Assembly (NCBI GenBank): GCA_900542015.1
Contig: UQLY01000002.1
Location: 269,447 to 333,446 of the forward strand
Length of the DNA stretch: 64,000 nucleotides
DNA from: an uncultured Lachnospiraceae bacterium
GTDB lineage: Bacteria; Bacillota; Clostridia; Lachnospirales; Lachnospiraceae
Reading direction: 5' to 3'
The notes under the pieces are model-generated. The model had not been told where the DNA came from, ran no database searches, and was given only the letters and a program-made list of their open reading frames with translations. The stretch's first letter is position 1. Every line of letters begins with the position of its first letter. This document shows, one piece after another, positions 16,667-26,184 of the stretch. The translations under genes were made by a program, and so were the position numbers.

Positions 16667-16930
16667 CTACTCTTTTTCATTCCCGCTAATGTAATTCTCA
16701 AGATTGGTAACTGCCGCCTCTTCGTCATTTCCATTTGCAGTAATGGTAACTTCCTCTCCCATATTAAGCCCCAGGCTCATCATTCCCATAATACTTTTTG
16801 CGTTTACCTTTTTACCCTCTGCTTCAATGTAGATTTCGCTGTCAAACATGCTTGCCTTCTGTACAAGTACCGCTACCGGTCTTGCCTCCAGCCCGTTTGC
16901 CAACTGAATTTGCATGGATCTTTGAATCAT
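16667..16930 (-). CDS. crh: HPr-like regulator Crh (Glu at position 15)
   Basis: An 87-residue HPr-fold protein. The catalytic His15 of HPr, which carries the phosphate of the sugar PTS, is replaced by Glu (GLEARP, residues 13-18), whereas the regulatory Ser46 and its context KVNAKSIMGMMSL are retained. Bacillus Crh likewise lacks His15 (Gln there) and, after Ser46 phosphorylation by HprK, acts as a partner of CcpA in carbon catabolite control. The gene sits directly after whiA and rapZ, as crh does in Bacillus. It should therefore be a regulator and not a phosphate carrier. The start follows an AGGAGG site. Confidence 0.85.
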   Translation of the reverse strand: MIQRSMQIQLANGLEARPVAVLVQKASMFDSEIYIEAEGKKVNAKSIMGMMSLGLNMGEEVTITANGNDEEAAVTNLENYISGNEKE

Positions 16931-16941
16931 TTCTATGCCTC

Positions 16942-17892
16942 CTAATTCAATCTTAATCGCTCTGCAAGCTCACTTAACTTTCGTAACCTGTGATTTACGC
17001 CGGATTTTCCGACAGGGGGATCTGATAATTCCGACAGTTCCTTGAGCGTAGCGTCCGGATAATCCAGACGCAGCCTCGCCATTTCCCGCAAATTTGCCGG
17101 AAGTTTCTGCAAGCCCATATGCTCTTGAATATACAGGATATCCTCCACCTGTCTTGCGGCTGCGTTTACGGTTTTCGTAATATTCGCAGCCTCGCAGTTT
17201 ACTCTGCGGTTTATAGAATTTCGCATTTCTTTATAAATGCGCGTATTCTCCAGTTCCATCAATGCTACGTGCGCTCCCATCAGCCCCAGCAGATCTACAA
17301 TCGCTTCGCCGTCTTTCAAATATACCACATGATACTTCTTACGCAGCACTTCTTTTGCTTCTATCTCAAATTCCTGTAAAATCTTAATCAAATATTGCGC
17401 CTGCGGCTCCTGATCACAGACAAATTCCATATGATATCCCTTTTCGGGATTGCTCATGGAGCCCGCGGCAAGATAAACGCCTCTCAAATAGGCGCGCCTG
17501 CAGCAATCCTTTTTCAGCAGAATGGGATTTGCAATACCGTTGATATCCCCGTAACAGCCCGCAACCTCGTCGTAAAGCTTCAGCGCCATAAGGACCTCGT
17601 TCGCCTCTTTTTCATCCGCAATCCGCAGTTCATAAACAAGATTTTTAGACTGTCCGGCATGTTTCCTCACGGAAACACCAGAATATATATTAAATGTTTT
17701 TTTCAATAATGTAAAGCACTTTATTGAAATTATCTTATTTTCCGTAGAAATCCCTATGACAGGTCGACCATTCTCGCCGACCACCAGATATCCGCAATAT
17801 TCAAAAAATGCAGCTAATTCCGCAAGCTGACAATGTCTGGCGCTTCCTGCAGCCAGAGCTAATTCTTCTTTTACCTTCCCGGAAAAGGACAT
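16942..17892 (-). CDS. whiA: WhiA family DNA-binding regulator
   Basis: A 316-residue protein of the WhiA family, which combines a degenerate LAGLIDADG homing-endonuclease-like N-terminal domain with a C-terminal helix-turn-helix (ATLKELSELSDPPVGKSGVNHRLRKL). Segments such as SFSGKVKEELA, RRAYLRGVYLAAGSMSNPEKGYHMEFV and NRRVNCEAANITKTV are characteristic. It influences cell division and chromosome segregation in Bacillus and sporulation in Streptomyces. The start at 17892 was selected because it has a GGTGGAT site and clears the rapZ stop at 17903. Confidence 0.92.
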   Translation of the reverse strand: MSFSGKVKEELALAAGSARHCQLAELAAFFEYCGYLVVGENGRPVIGISTENKIISIKCFTLLKKTFNIYSGVSVRKHAGQSKNLVYELRIADEKEANEVLMALKLYDEVAGCYGDINGIANPILLKKDCCRRAYLRGVYLAAGSMSNPEKGYHMEFVCDQEPQAQYLIKILQEFEIEAKEVLRKKYHVVYLKDGEAIVDLLGLMGAHVALMELENTRIYKEMRNSINRRVNCEAANITKTVNAAARQVEDILYIQEHMGLQKLPANLREMARLRLDYPDATLKELSELSDPPVGKSGVNHRLRKLSELAERLRLN

Positions 17893-17902
17893 AGATCCAC
17901 CT

Positions 17903-18766
17903 TCATTTACCAAATCGGTCCGCATCGCGGTGCATCAGCGTCAGCCCGTAGTCGCCCTGATCCTTCAGACGCTCGTAAAGGGCGTTGGCAAGGGTCACGC
18001 TGCGGTGCCTGCCTCCCGTGCATCCGATACAGATTACCAGCCGGTACTTTCCTTCCTTGACATAATTGGGAATCAAAAACTGTATCATATCCGAAAGCTT
18101 CGTCAAAAAGACCTCCGCCTCGGGAAAGCTCATGACGTAATCCCTGACCTCCTGATCGTTTCCGGTTTTCATCTTCAGCTCATCGATATAAAAAGGATTC
18201 GGCAGAAAACGCACGTCAAAGACCAGATCCGCCTCCAACGGGATTCCGTGCTTGAAGCCAAAGGACATAATCTGTACCATCAGGGAATTGTAGGCTTCAT
18301 TTTTCACAAAAATCCGGTCCAGTTCTTCTTTTAATTCCCTGGTCAGAAGGCTTGAGGTATCAATGATATAATCCGCCCGTTTGCGTATCCCGTGAAGAAT
18401 CCGCCTTTCCTTTTGGATGCTTTCCTCGGTGCTGCTGCCCTCGATGGGATGGACCCTTCTGCTTTCCTTATATCTTTTGATCAGGATATCATCCGAAGCG
18501 TCCATAAACAGGATTTCATACTCCAGACCGTTTTTTTTCATATCGTCGAGAGCCTGATTGATTTCCGCAAACGATTTGTCGGAACGAACGTCCAGTCCTA
18601 ACGCAACTTTTGTAATTTCGCTCTTGGGAAGTGTGATCAGTTCTACAAATGTACTGATTAACGCCGCCGGCAGATTGTCTACGCAATAAAATCCGGCGTC
18701 CTCCAGCATTTTCATCGCCGTCCGCTTCCCTGCGCCGCTCATTCCCGTTACCACTACAAACTTCAT
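17903..18766 (-). CDS. rapZ: RapZ (YvcJ) nucleotide-binding protein
   Basis: A 287-residue P-loop protein: Walker A GMSGAGKRT at residues 8-16, FYCVDNLPAALI after it, and the C-terminal CIGCTGGRHRSV motif of the RapZ/YvcJ family. In Escherichia coli RapZ guides RNase E to a small RNA controlling amino-sugar synthesis; in Gram-positives the YvcJ homologue hydrolyses GTP and its target is less clear. Placement between murB and whiA is conserved in Bacillota. No yvcK gene lies in between here. Confidence 0.92.
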   Translation of the reverse strand: MKFVVVTGMSGAGKRTAMKMLEDAGFYCVDNLPAALISTFVELITLPKSEITKVALGLDVRSDKSFAEINQALDDMKKNGLEYEILFMDASDDILIKRYKESRRVHPIEGSSTEESIQKERRILHGIRKRADYIIDTSSLLTRELKEELDRIFVKNEAYNSLMVQIMSFGFKHGIPLEADLVFDVRFLPNPFYIDELKMKTGNDQEVRDYVMSFPEAEVFLTKLSDMIQFLIPNYVKEGKYRLVICIGCTGGRHRSVTLANALYERLKDQGDYGLTLMHRDADRFGK

Positions 18767-18805
18767 TTGTTCTTCCTCTCGTTCATTCCGCCTGCCGAAA
18801 ACGCA

Positions 18806-19717
18806 TCAGAAAGTACCGATTCTGATTACCTCAGGCTCTAATGTAACCGAAAATTGTTCCTTTACCCGTTCCACGACTTCATCCATCAGCTCGGAAATAT
18901 CCGCAGCCGTGGCATTTCCCACATTGATGATAAAGCCGCAATGCTTCTCGGAGACCTGGGCGCCGCCGATCCGGTATCCCCGCAGTCCCGCGTCCATAAT
19001 CAGCTTTCCTGCAAAATATCCTTCCGGTCTTTTAAAAGTGCTTCCGGCACTGGGGTACTCCAGAGGCTGTTTGCTTTTTCGCCGACATGCAAAATCTTCC
19101 ATTTTTTCCCGGATTGCCGCCGCATCCCCCTTAGCAAGGGTCAGCCGCGCCTCAAGCACAATAAAAGGTCTGCTTTTGATAATGCTGGTACGGTAACCAA
19201 ATTCCATCGTATCGTTGTCAAGCTCCAGCAGTTCCCCGTCTTCCGTCATGACCGTGACTTTGGAAACCACCTGTTTCATTTCCCCGTCATAAGCGCCGGC
19301 ATTCATAACCACCGCGCCGCCGACGGTTCCCGGTATCCCGGACGCAAACTCCAGCCCTGTCAAGCCGCTTTGCGCCGCTGCCTTTGCCACTGACGAAAGC
19401 AATGCACCCGCCTGCGCCGTAACCGTTTCGCCGTCCGTTTCAATCCGGTTAAAGCGGCTGCCAAGATGAAGGATCACGCCTTCATAGCCTTTGTCGCCCA
19501 CCAGCAGATTGCTGCCGTTTCCCATGACCAGATAGTCACGTTCGGTCTGTTTCAGATATTTTATCATATTCGCAAGCTCCACAGGGGAGCCGATTTCCAC
19601 GAAGAAATCCGCATTTCCGCCGACCCGGAAGGTCGTATGCTTCGACATGGGTTCATCCGCTTTGATATATTCCTTCGGAATCTGAGATTCCAAAAATTCA
19701 TACAATGCCGTATCCAA
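18806..19717 (-). CDS. murB: UDP-N-acetylenolpyruvoylglucosamine reductase MurB
   Basis: A 303-residue flavoprotein that makes UDP-N-acetylmuramate for peptidoglycan. FAD-binding motifs MGNGSNLLVGDKGYEGVI and GIPGTVGGAVVMNAGAYDGEM, the proton-donor Ser in YPSAGSTFKRP, and the C-terminal Glu in LEPEVIRIG are present. The size fits the short type II enzyme. The start is TTG, supported by AGGTGGAC a few bases upstream; no nearer ATG fits the family N-terminus. Confidence 0.95.
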   Translation of the reverse strand: MDTALYEFLESQIPKEYIKADEPMSKHTTFRVGGNADFFVEIGSPVELANMIKYLKQTERDYLVMGNGSNLLVGDKGYEGVILHLGSRFNRIETDGETVTAQAGALLSSVAKAAAQSGLTGLEFASGIPGTVGGAVVMNAGAYDGEMKQVVSKVTVMTEDGELLELDNDTMEFGYRTSIIKSRPFIVLEARLTLAKGDAAAIREKMEDFACRRKSKQPLEYPSAGSTFKRPEGYFAGKLIMDAGLRGYRIGGAQVSEKHCGFIINVGNATAADISELMDEVVERVKEQFSVTLEPEVIRIGTF

Positions 19718-19777
19718 TTGTCCACCTGCTATTCTTTTACTATATGGTATGTTACTTTCCGATAATTATGCTGTGGA

Positions 19778-20716
19778 CTAAGCAAGTACCAATTTTGCAG
19801 CGCCGTAAATTCCCGCGTCGTTTCCGAGAGTCGCCAGCGTAAACTGAACGTCGCGGCTTGCATGGAACACATAAGGCGTATAATTTTTGCGGATATAACC
19901 TAACAATACTTCGCCGGCTTTGGATACGCCGCCGCCGATGACAAACGCTTCGGGATTGACCACGCAGGCGATGCTCGCGAGCCCTTTGCCCAGATATTCG
20001 CCAAACTCTTCCGCAATTTCAAGCGCCACTTCGTCTCCCGCTTTTACCGCGTCCCAGACGTCTTTTGCGCTGACCTCTCCCATTTTCAGACAGGTAGGTT
20101 TGGTATTTCCTGCAAGCTTGCGGTTGGCAAGTCTGACAATCCCCGTAGCGGAGGTATACTGTTCAAGACAGCCTTTGTTTCCGCAGCCGCAGACTTCCGT
20201 TTCTTCATCGTTTACATGGATATGTCCGATTTCTCCCGCAGCTCCTCTGGCACCTGTAAGAATCTCTCCGTCCATAATGATGCCGCCGCCGACTCCTGTT
20301 CCCAGCGTCACAACGACGATGCTCTCAAAGCCCTGTCCGCCGCCTTTCCACATTTCGCCAAGCGCCGCGACATTGGCGTCGTTGCCGCCTTTTACCGGCA
20401 TACCGTCCAACAGCCTGCTCAGCTCATCATTGATATTGAGCACGCCCCAGCCTAAATTTACACATTTGTATACAACGCCCTTTGCGTCTACCGGACCGGG
20501 AACGCCGATTCCGACGCCCACCACATCTTCCTGCGCGATGGATTTTTCCTGCATCTTTCCCTTTACGGCATCCGCAACATCGGGAAGCACATTGACGCCG
20601 CCGTTTTCCGTGCGGGTCTTAATTTCCCACTTATCCAGCACGTTTCCTTCTGTATCAAACAATCCCATTTTAATCGTTGTTCCGCCGACGTCTACGCCAA
20701 AACTATACTTTGCCAT
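19778..20716 (-). CDS. glcK: ROK-family glucokinase
   Basis: A 312-residue cytoplasmic sugar kinase. It has the ATP-binding FGVDVGGTTIKMGLFD at the N-terminus, the catalytic GGNDANVAALGE block, the sugar-binding GEIGHI and the ROK zinc motif CGCGNKGCLEQYTS. It phosphorylates glucose entering by ABC transport, which suits a host whose nearby uptake system is not a PTS. It sits between hprK and murB in a run of minus-strand genes with short gaps. Confidence 0.9.
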   Translation of the reverse strand: MAKYSFGVDVGGTTIKMGLFDTEGNVLDKWEIKTRTENGGVNVLPDVADAVKGKMQEKSIAQEDVVGVGIGVPGPVDAKGVVYKCVNLGWGVLNINDELSRLLDGMPVKGGNDANVAALGEMWKGGGQGFESIVVVTLGTGVGGGIIMDGEILTGARGAAGEIGHIHVNDEETEVCGCGNKGCLEQYTSATGIVRLANRKLAGNTKPTCLKMGEVSAKDVWDAVKAGDEVALEIAEEFGEYLGKGLASIACVVNPEAFVIGGGVSKAGEVLLGYIRKNYTPYVFHASRDVQFTLATLGNDAGIYGAAKLVLA

Positions 20717-20770
20717 TTTCCTGTTTCTCCTTTACCCTTCTGTTTTACGCTCCGATTTTTTCGCCTCCGC

Positions 20771-21703
20771 CTAATCCTCGCGCTTCTTTGCCAGATTGTT
20801 CTGCACTCTTGTATACAATTCCTGCGCCGCGTTGTAGCCCATCTTTTTCTGACGGTGGTTTACCGCCGCGGACTCGCAGATAACCGCCAGGTTACGTCCG
20901 GGTCTGATGGGGATGCTGTGGCACACCAGTTTATTTCCCAGATACTCCGTATATTCTTCTTCCAGTCCCAGGCGGTCGTATTCTTTATCCTTATCCCAGT
21001 CCTCCAGCTTGATGACAAGATCGATCTGGCTTGTCTCCTTTACGCTGGACACACCAAACAGGGTTTTGACATCCACAATACCGATACCGCGCAGCTCAAT
21101 AAAATACTTGGTAATTTCCGGCGCGGAACCTACCAGCGTATCTTCGCTTACTTTTCTGATTTCCACAACGTCATCGGTTACGAGACGATGCCCTCTTTTA
21201 ATCAGCTCCAGCGCCGCCTCGGATTTACCGATACCGCTTTCTCCGGTAATCAGTACGCCCTCGCCGTATACGTCCACCAACACGCCGTGGACGGAAATGC
21301 AGGGAGCGAGCTGTACATTCAGCCAGCGGATAATCTCAGCCGTAAAAGCCGAGGTCGCCTTTTTCGTCATAAGGAGAGGAATCTTTTTCTCCAAAGCGAT
21401 CTTGAGGAATAAAGGATCGGGCTGTAATTCGCGGCAGAATACAATCACGGGAATCGGACAAGATAACAGCTTGTTATAGATTTCTTCTTTTCTAGCGTCT
21501 TCCATACTGTCCATATAAGTATATTCCACAAATCCGATAATCTGCAGACGGGTCGCTTCGTAATGTTCAAAATATCCCGCCAACTGCAGCGCCGGTCTGT
21601 TGATATCGGGCTGCGTAACCTTCACACCGCTGATATCCAGCTCCGGCGTGAGATTTTCCAGTTTAAATCTTTCGATGATTTTTTCCAATTTTACACTTGC
21701 CAT
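20771..21703 (-). CDS. hprK: HPr kinase/phosphorylase
   Basis: A 310-residue bifunctional enzyme that phosphorylates or dephosphorylates Ser46 of HPr and Crh according to glycolytic state. Walker A GESGIGKSEAALELIKRGH, the family signature LRGIGIVDVKTLFGV, and the C-terminal IPIRPGRNLAVICESAA are present. Its encoded substrate Crh lies 4 kb downstream. The gene follows uvrC and precedes glucokinase. Confidence 0.95.
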   Translation of the reverse strand: MASVKLEKIIERFKLENLTPELDISGVKVTQPDINRPALQLAGYFEHYEATRLQIIGFVEYTYMDSMEDARKEEIYNKLLSCPIPVIVFCRELQPDPLFLKIALEKKIPLLMTKKATSAFTAEIIRWLNVQLAPCISVHGVLVDVYGEGVLITGESGIGKSEAALELIKRGHRLVTDDVVEIRKVSEDTLVGSAPEITKYFIELRGIGIVDVKTLFGVSSVKETSQIDLVIKLEDWDKDKEYDRLGLEEEYTEYLGNKLVCHSIPIRPGRNLAVICESAAVNHRQKKMGYNAAQELYTRVQNNLAKKRED

Positions 21704-21809
21704 ATGTTTCCCTCTCTTTACAGTTTGTTTTTTGCTGTTGGTTTTGCTGTATGCTAAATGTACGCCAAATCATGGCTTTACCCATTAGTTTCATCATAGC
21801 ACAGTTTTT

Positions 21810-23759
21810 TTAGTCCCGCAACGGAGTTTCCGTCCGAGTTTCCTCTGCCGCTCCTTCCGCGGTTTCCGCCTGAGTTTCTTCTGCCGTTTCCGGATGAAAA
21901 AAGCGATAGATTTCCTCAGCCTGGGACAGGGGAATTTCCGGCACCTTTTGAAGCTCTTCTATCTGCGCCCGCTTGATTTCCTCTATGGATTTAAAATATC
22001 TCATCAGCGCTTTCCTTCTGGAAGGACCGATGCCTTTGATATCGTCGAGCACGGAATGGACCCCTTCGCTGCGCCGCAGGGATCTGTGATACTCAATGGC
22101 AAATCTGTGCGCTTCATCCTGAATCCTTGTAATCAGCTTAAATCCTTCCGAATCCCTCTCGATGGGAATTTCTTCATTATTAAAATACAAGCCTCTCGTC
22201 CTGTGGTGGTCGTCCTTTACCATGCCGCAGACCGGAATATCGATCCGCAGGCTTTCCAGCACCTCTTTGGCAATATTTACCTGACCTCTGCCGCCGTCCA
22301 TCAACAACAGGTCCGGAAACTTCGTAAAGCTGCCGAAGGTTTCGTCCATCTGCTTTTCCCGGTACTGTTTTTTCTCCTCCAGCCCGTGCAGAAATCTTCT
22401 GGTCAGGACCTCTCTCATGCAGGCATAATCGTCGGGACCGTCCACGGAACGGATGCGGAATTTCCTGTAATCGCTGCGCCGGGGTTTTCCCTTCTCATAA
22501 ACGATCATGGAGCCTACATTCTGAAAGCCGCTGATATTGCTGATATCAAACGCTTCGATGCGCTCCACCTTTTCAAGTCCGATTGCCGCGGCGATCTCCT
22601 TCACGGCTCCGATGGTCCTGCCTTCCTCCCGTTTGATCCGTTCTTTATCCTTACTTAATACCAGCTCCGCGTTTTTCGCCGCCAGAAGCACCAGCTTTTC
22701 CTTGCTTCCGATTTTGGGCACAACCAGGCGCACCCTCGAACCCTTCCGGGCGGACAGCCATTCTTCGATCAGCGCATGGTCGCCGATCTCTTCCTGGAGC
22801 ATAATGGTACGGGGCAGAAAAGGCGTTCCCGCATAAAACTGTTTCATAAAGTTTTCCATGACTTCGCCCCTTGGCATATCAGCCACATTCGTCATATAAA
22901 AGTGTTCTCTTCCGATCAGCTTACCGCCCCGGACAAAAAACACCTGCACAACCGCATCCTTCTCGTCGGACGCCATGGCAATGACGTCCTTATCCTCTTC
23001 GGAGCTTTCGGTAATCTTTTGCTTTTGCGCCACGGATTTCACACTGTTTAACAGGTCCCGGTAACGGATTGCCTCCTCAAAATCCATTGCCCCGGACGCC
23101 TCGTTCATCTTTTCTTCCAGACTCCTTAAAATCGGCGCATAATGTCCGTTTAAAAATTCCAGCGCGCCTTCGATCTGTTTTGCATATTCTTCTTCGCTGA
23201 CCTTTCCGGCGCAGGGAGCGCTGCATTGTTTCATATGATAGTTGAGGCAGGGTCTGTCCTTTCCCACATCCCGGGGCAGTACCTTGCGGCAGGTTCTTAA
23301 ACAAAACAGCTTATTGAGCAGTTCTATGGTATCCTTGACGCTGCCTGCACTGGTATAAGGACCGAAATACTTGGATTTATCCTTTTTCATGCTTCTGGAA
23401 AACACCAGCCTCGGAAAAGCCTCTCCCATGGTTACCTTAATATACGGATAGGTCTTGTCGTCCTTTAACATGGTATTGTATTTGGGTCGGTGCTCTTTGA
23501 TCAGATTGTTTTCCAGGACTAACGCCTCCAGCTCCGAGTCCGTCACGATATATTCAAAATGGTCAATCTGTGAAACCATTCTTTGTATCTTTACCGTCTT
23601 TTTTGTCCCCGCACGAAAATAAGAGTGCACACGGCGGTTTAAATTGATCGCCTTGCCCACATAGATAATCGCATCGTACTTATCGTGCATAATATAAACG
23701 CCCGGATCGTGAGGGAGTTTTTTCAGTTCTTCCTGAATGTTGAAGGTCGGAGTGCTCAT
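21810..23759 (-). CDS. uvrC: Excinuclease ABC subunit C
   Basis: A 649-residue nucleotide-excision-repair endonuclease. It has the N-terminal GIY-YIG domain (DPGVYIMHDKYDAIIYVGKA), a cysteine cluster (CLRTCRK, CLNYHMKQCSAPC), a UVR motif near 205, the RNase H-like C-terminal nuclease (EAFDISNISG; LLMDGGRGQVN) and helix-hairpin-helix motifs (LDDIKGIGPSRRKAL). The internal ATG at 23759 was chosen because the upstream extension would run through a strong hairpin; no ribosome site is convincing. The C-terminus ends in a short Ala/Glu/Thr-rich tail. Confidence 0.93.
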   Translation of the reverse strand: MSTPTFNIQEELKKLPHDPGVYIMHDKYDAIIYVGKAINLNRRVHSYFRAGTKKTVKIQRMVSQIDHFEYIVTDSELEALVLENNLIKEHRPKYNTMLKDDKTYPYIKVTMGEAFPRLVFSRSMKKDKSKYFGPYTSAGSVKDTIELLNKLFCLRTCRKVLPRDVGKDRPCLNYHMKQCSAPCAGKVSEEEYAKQIEGALEFLNGHYAPILRSLEEKMNEASGAMDFEEAIRYRDLLNSVKSVAQKQKITESSEEDKDVIAMASDEKDAVVQVFFVRGGKLIGREHFYMTNVADMPRGEVMENFMKQFYAGTPFLPRTIMLQEEIGDHALIEEWLSARKGSRVRLVVPKIGSKEKLVLLAAKNAELVLSKDKERIKREEGRTIGAVKEIAAAIGLEKVERIEAFDISNISGFQNVGSMIVYEKGKPRRSDYRKFRIRSVDGPDDYACMREVLTRRFLHGLEEKKQYREKQMDETFGSFTKFPDLLLMDGGRGQVNIAKEVLESLRIDIPVCGMVKDDHHRTRGLYFNNEEIPIERDSEGFKLITRIQDEAHRFAIEYHRSLRRSEGVHSVLDDIKGIGPSRRKALMRYFKSIEEIKRAQIEELQKVPEIPLSQAEEIYRFFHPETAEETQAETAEGAAEETRTETPLRD

Positions 23760-23800
23760 AATGGTACCGTTGGATAAAAAAAGTAATTGACGTACAGCGC

Positions 23801-23842
23801 GGGACCTGCGTATGTGCAAATAGTTACAGATACGCAGGTCCC
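23801..23842 (-). promoter_or_regulatory. Perfect 13-bp hairpin between ftsH and uvrC
   Basis: GGGACCTGCGTAT (23801-23813) pairs with ATACGCAGGTCCC (23830-23842) around a 16-base loop, about 20 bp after the ftsH stop. A T-rich run follows only some 20 bases later on the minus strand, so it could be an imperfect terminator or an mRNA-end stabiliser. Confidence 0.5.
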
Positions 23843-23860
23843 CTGGTTTTTGGTTGCGGT

Positions 23861-25999
23861 TTAATCTTCTTCGGTGTCAGCGCCGGAATCGGTTTCCGTA
23901 TGTTCTTCACCGGCTGCACCGGGCTCTTCTGTTTCCATTTCGGGAGAGTAGGTAAGAGGAATTTCAACTTCCGCAAAAAGATCGTTTTCCTGATCCGCTT
24001 CTGCTTTCTGCGTCGTTTCTTCCTTTTCTTCCTTCTCTTCTTTTTGAGCGCTCTCGGAAAGCTGCGCTTCTTTTTTATCATCCTCAGGCGCGGGGATTCC
24101 TTTTTCCCTGCGGTAGATTTCCATAAATTCCTTACCCGTAATGGTCTCTTTCTCAATCAGGTGCGCCGCGATTTTATCCATAACCGCGCGGTTTTCCTTC
24201 AACAGGCTCTTTGCCTCTTTATAGCAGGATTTCAGAATCTTCATAACCTCTTCGTCAATTCCCGCTGCCGTCACATCGGAGCAGTTTAACGCCCTGCGTC
24301 CCTCCAGATAACGGCTTTCGGTAGTTTCCAGTCCCATCAGACCGAACCGTTTGCTCATGCCGTACTGAGTTACCATGCTGCGGGCAATATCGGTTGCTTT
24401 TTCAATATCATTGGAAGCCCCGGTGGTTACGGTATCAAATACCAGCTCCTCCGCCGCTCTTCCGCCTAACAGACCTACCAGCATATCATGGAGCTCCGCT
24501 TCGGTATTCAGATACTTTTCTTCCTCCGGCACGTGCATAACATATCCTAACGCGCCCATGGTACGAGGCACAATGGTAATTTTCTGCACCGGCTCGGAAT
24601 TTTTCTGCAATGCGGAAATCAAAGCGTGACCGACCTCATGGTAGGACACGATCTTTCTTTCCTGCTCGCTCATAATGCGGTCTTTCTTTTCCTTACCTAC
24701 CAGGACAACCTCTACGGCGTCAAACAGATCCTTCTGGCAGACTGCCTTTCTGCCCTCTTTTACCGCATTGATCGCCGCCTCGTTGATCATATTGGCAAGA
24801 TCCGATCCCACGGCGCCGCTTGTCGCAAGGGCGATCGCATCCAGATCCACGCTGTCGTCAAGAAGCACGTCTTTGGAATGAACCTTCAAAATATCCACGC
24901 GTCCCTTTAAATCCGGTTTATCTACAATGATACGCCTGTCAAAACGTCCCGGACGCAGCAGCGCCTTATCCAGAATTTCCGGTCTGTTGGTCGCCGCCAG
25001 AATCAGGATACCCTTGGAAGAGTCAAAGCCATCCATTTCGGAAAGCAACTGGTTCAGGGTCTGCTCTCTTTCTTCGTTTCCGCCGCCGTATTTGGAATCA
25101 CGGCTTCTGCCGATCGCATCAATCTCGTCGATAAAGATAATGCAGGGCGCATTTTTCTGTGCTTCCTTAAACAGATCCCTGACACGGGAAGCGCCGACGC
25201 CCACATACAATTCTACAAAATCAGATCCCGCAAGGGAGAAGAACGGCACGTGCGCTTCGCCTGCAACCGCTTTGGCAAGCAGCGTCTTACCGGTTCCGGG
25301 AGGTCCCACCAGCAGCGCTCCCTTCGGCAGCTTCGCGCCGATCTGGGTATATTTGCCGGGATTGTGCAGGAAATCCACAACCTCCTGCAGAGATTCCTTT
25401 GCCTCTTCCTGTCCCGCCACATCTTTAAAGGTAACTCCCGTTTCCTTTTGTACATAAACCTTGGCATTGCTCTTTCCTACGCCCATGGGTCCGCCGCTTC
25501 CGCCCATTTTGCGGAATGCAAACATCAAAAGCGCGTAAAGCAGTACAATCGGCAGAACCCAGCTCAGAATGCTGAAAATCAGTCCGGAATTATCCGGTAT
25601 TTCCCTGGTGTATTCCACCCCGTATTCATCTAACAGCTGGTAGAGATTATCGTCCTCCAAATTGCCCGTATAATAAGTTTCCATGGGCTGGGCGCCTCCC
25701 AGCACGGCGTTATTGCTGACCCCGCGCTTTTTCGATTTGGGCGTGATCTGGATTTGCGTATCGGTTATCAGTACGCTTTGTACTTCGCCCGCCTTTACCA
25801 TCTGTAAAAATGTGCTGTAAGCGATCTCCTCGCTGGAGCCCGCCATCATATTCATAAACAGACTCATCCCCATCAGCGTAACAAGTACCGCGATCAGCAG
25901 CATGAACAGACTCTGCTTCTTCTGCGGTCCGTTTCCGCCGCCGGGATTTTGATTATTCTGATTATTATTTTGATTATTGGGTTGATTATTGTTCTCCAT
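23861..25999 (-). CDS. ftsH: ATP-dependent zinc metalloprotease FtsH
   Basis: A 712-residue membrane AAA+ protease that degrades misfolded membrane proteins and selected regulators. An Asn/Gln-rich cytoplasmic start (1-27) precedes transmembrane helix 1 (about 31-51), an extracytoplasmic domain, helix 2 (about 140-162), the AAA module (GPPGTGKT; DEIDAIG; second region of homology NRPEILDKALLRPGRFDR) and the protease HEVGH zinc site. The last 70 residues are a low-complexity acidic tail, longer than usual. It lies divergent from pyrG. Confidence 0.95.
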   Translation of the reverse strand: MENNNQPNNQNNNQNNQNPGGGNGPQKKQSLFMLLIAVLVTLMGMSLFMNMMAGSSEEIAYSTFLQMVKAGEVQSVLITDTQIQITPKSKKRGVSNNAVLGGAQPMETYYTGNLEDDNLYQLLDEYGVEYTREIPDNSGLIFSILSWVLPIVLLYALLMFAFRKMGGSGGPMGVGKSNAKVYVQKETGVTFKDVAGQEEAKESLQEVVDFLHNPGKYTQIGAKLPKGALLVGPPGTGKTLLAKAVAGEAHVPFFSLAGSDFVELYVGVGASRVRDLFKEAQKNAPCIIFIDEIDAIGRSRDSKYGGGNEEREQTLNQLLSEMDGFDSSKGILILAATNRPEILDKALLRPGRFDRRIIVDKPDLKGRVDILKVHSKDVLLDDSVDLDAIALATSGAVGSDLANMINEAAINAVKEGRKAVCQKDLFDAVEVVLVGKEKKDRIMSEQERKIVSYHEVGHALISALQKNSEPVQKITIVPRTMGALGYVMHVPEEEKYLNTEAELHDMLVGLLGGRAAEELVFDTVTTGASNDIEKATDIARSMVTQYGMSKRFGLMGLETTESRYLEGRRALNCSDVTAAGIDEEVMKILKSCYKEAKSLLKENRAVMDKIAAHLIEKETITGKEFMEIYRREKGIPAPEDDKKEAQLSESAQKEEKEEKEETTQKAEADQENDLFAEVEIPLTYSPEMETEEPGAAGEEHTETDSGADTEED

Positions 26000-26142
26000 A
26001 TCGTTCCTCCAAACAGTCTGCTACTATTATAAAATCTGATTTCCCATAAATCAATATAAACATTGTGAATTTTGAGTGTCCGTTCTTAAACTTTTCTAAA
26101 CTTTTTTGAACTTTTTTGATACAAATCCTAGATTTTAGACAA

Positions 26143-26181
26143 TCTTCATTGTATAATACATGAGTATATTAGGAGGACTAT
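26143..26181 (+). promoter_or_regulatory. pyrG -10 and ribosome binding site
   Basis: A TATAAT hexamer (about 26151-26156) lies 29 bp before the pyrG start, followed by TTAGGAGGA. Upstream (26080-26125) are near-repeats of AACTTTTnTAAACTTTTTTG. A -35 matching the consensus is not obvious. pyrG in Bacillota can be controlled by start-site slippage, but the required run of G at the 5' end is not evident here. Confidence 0.4.
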
Positions 26182-26184
26182 TTC

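Noticed and set aside
16667..16930. Functional HPr (ptsH)
   Set aside because: The catalytic His15 is Glu, and the neighbourhood is that of crh.
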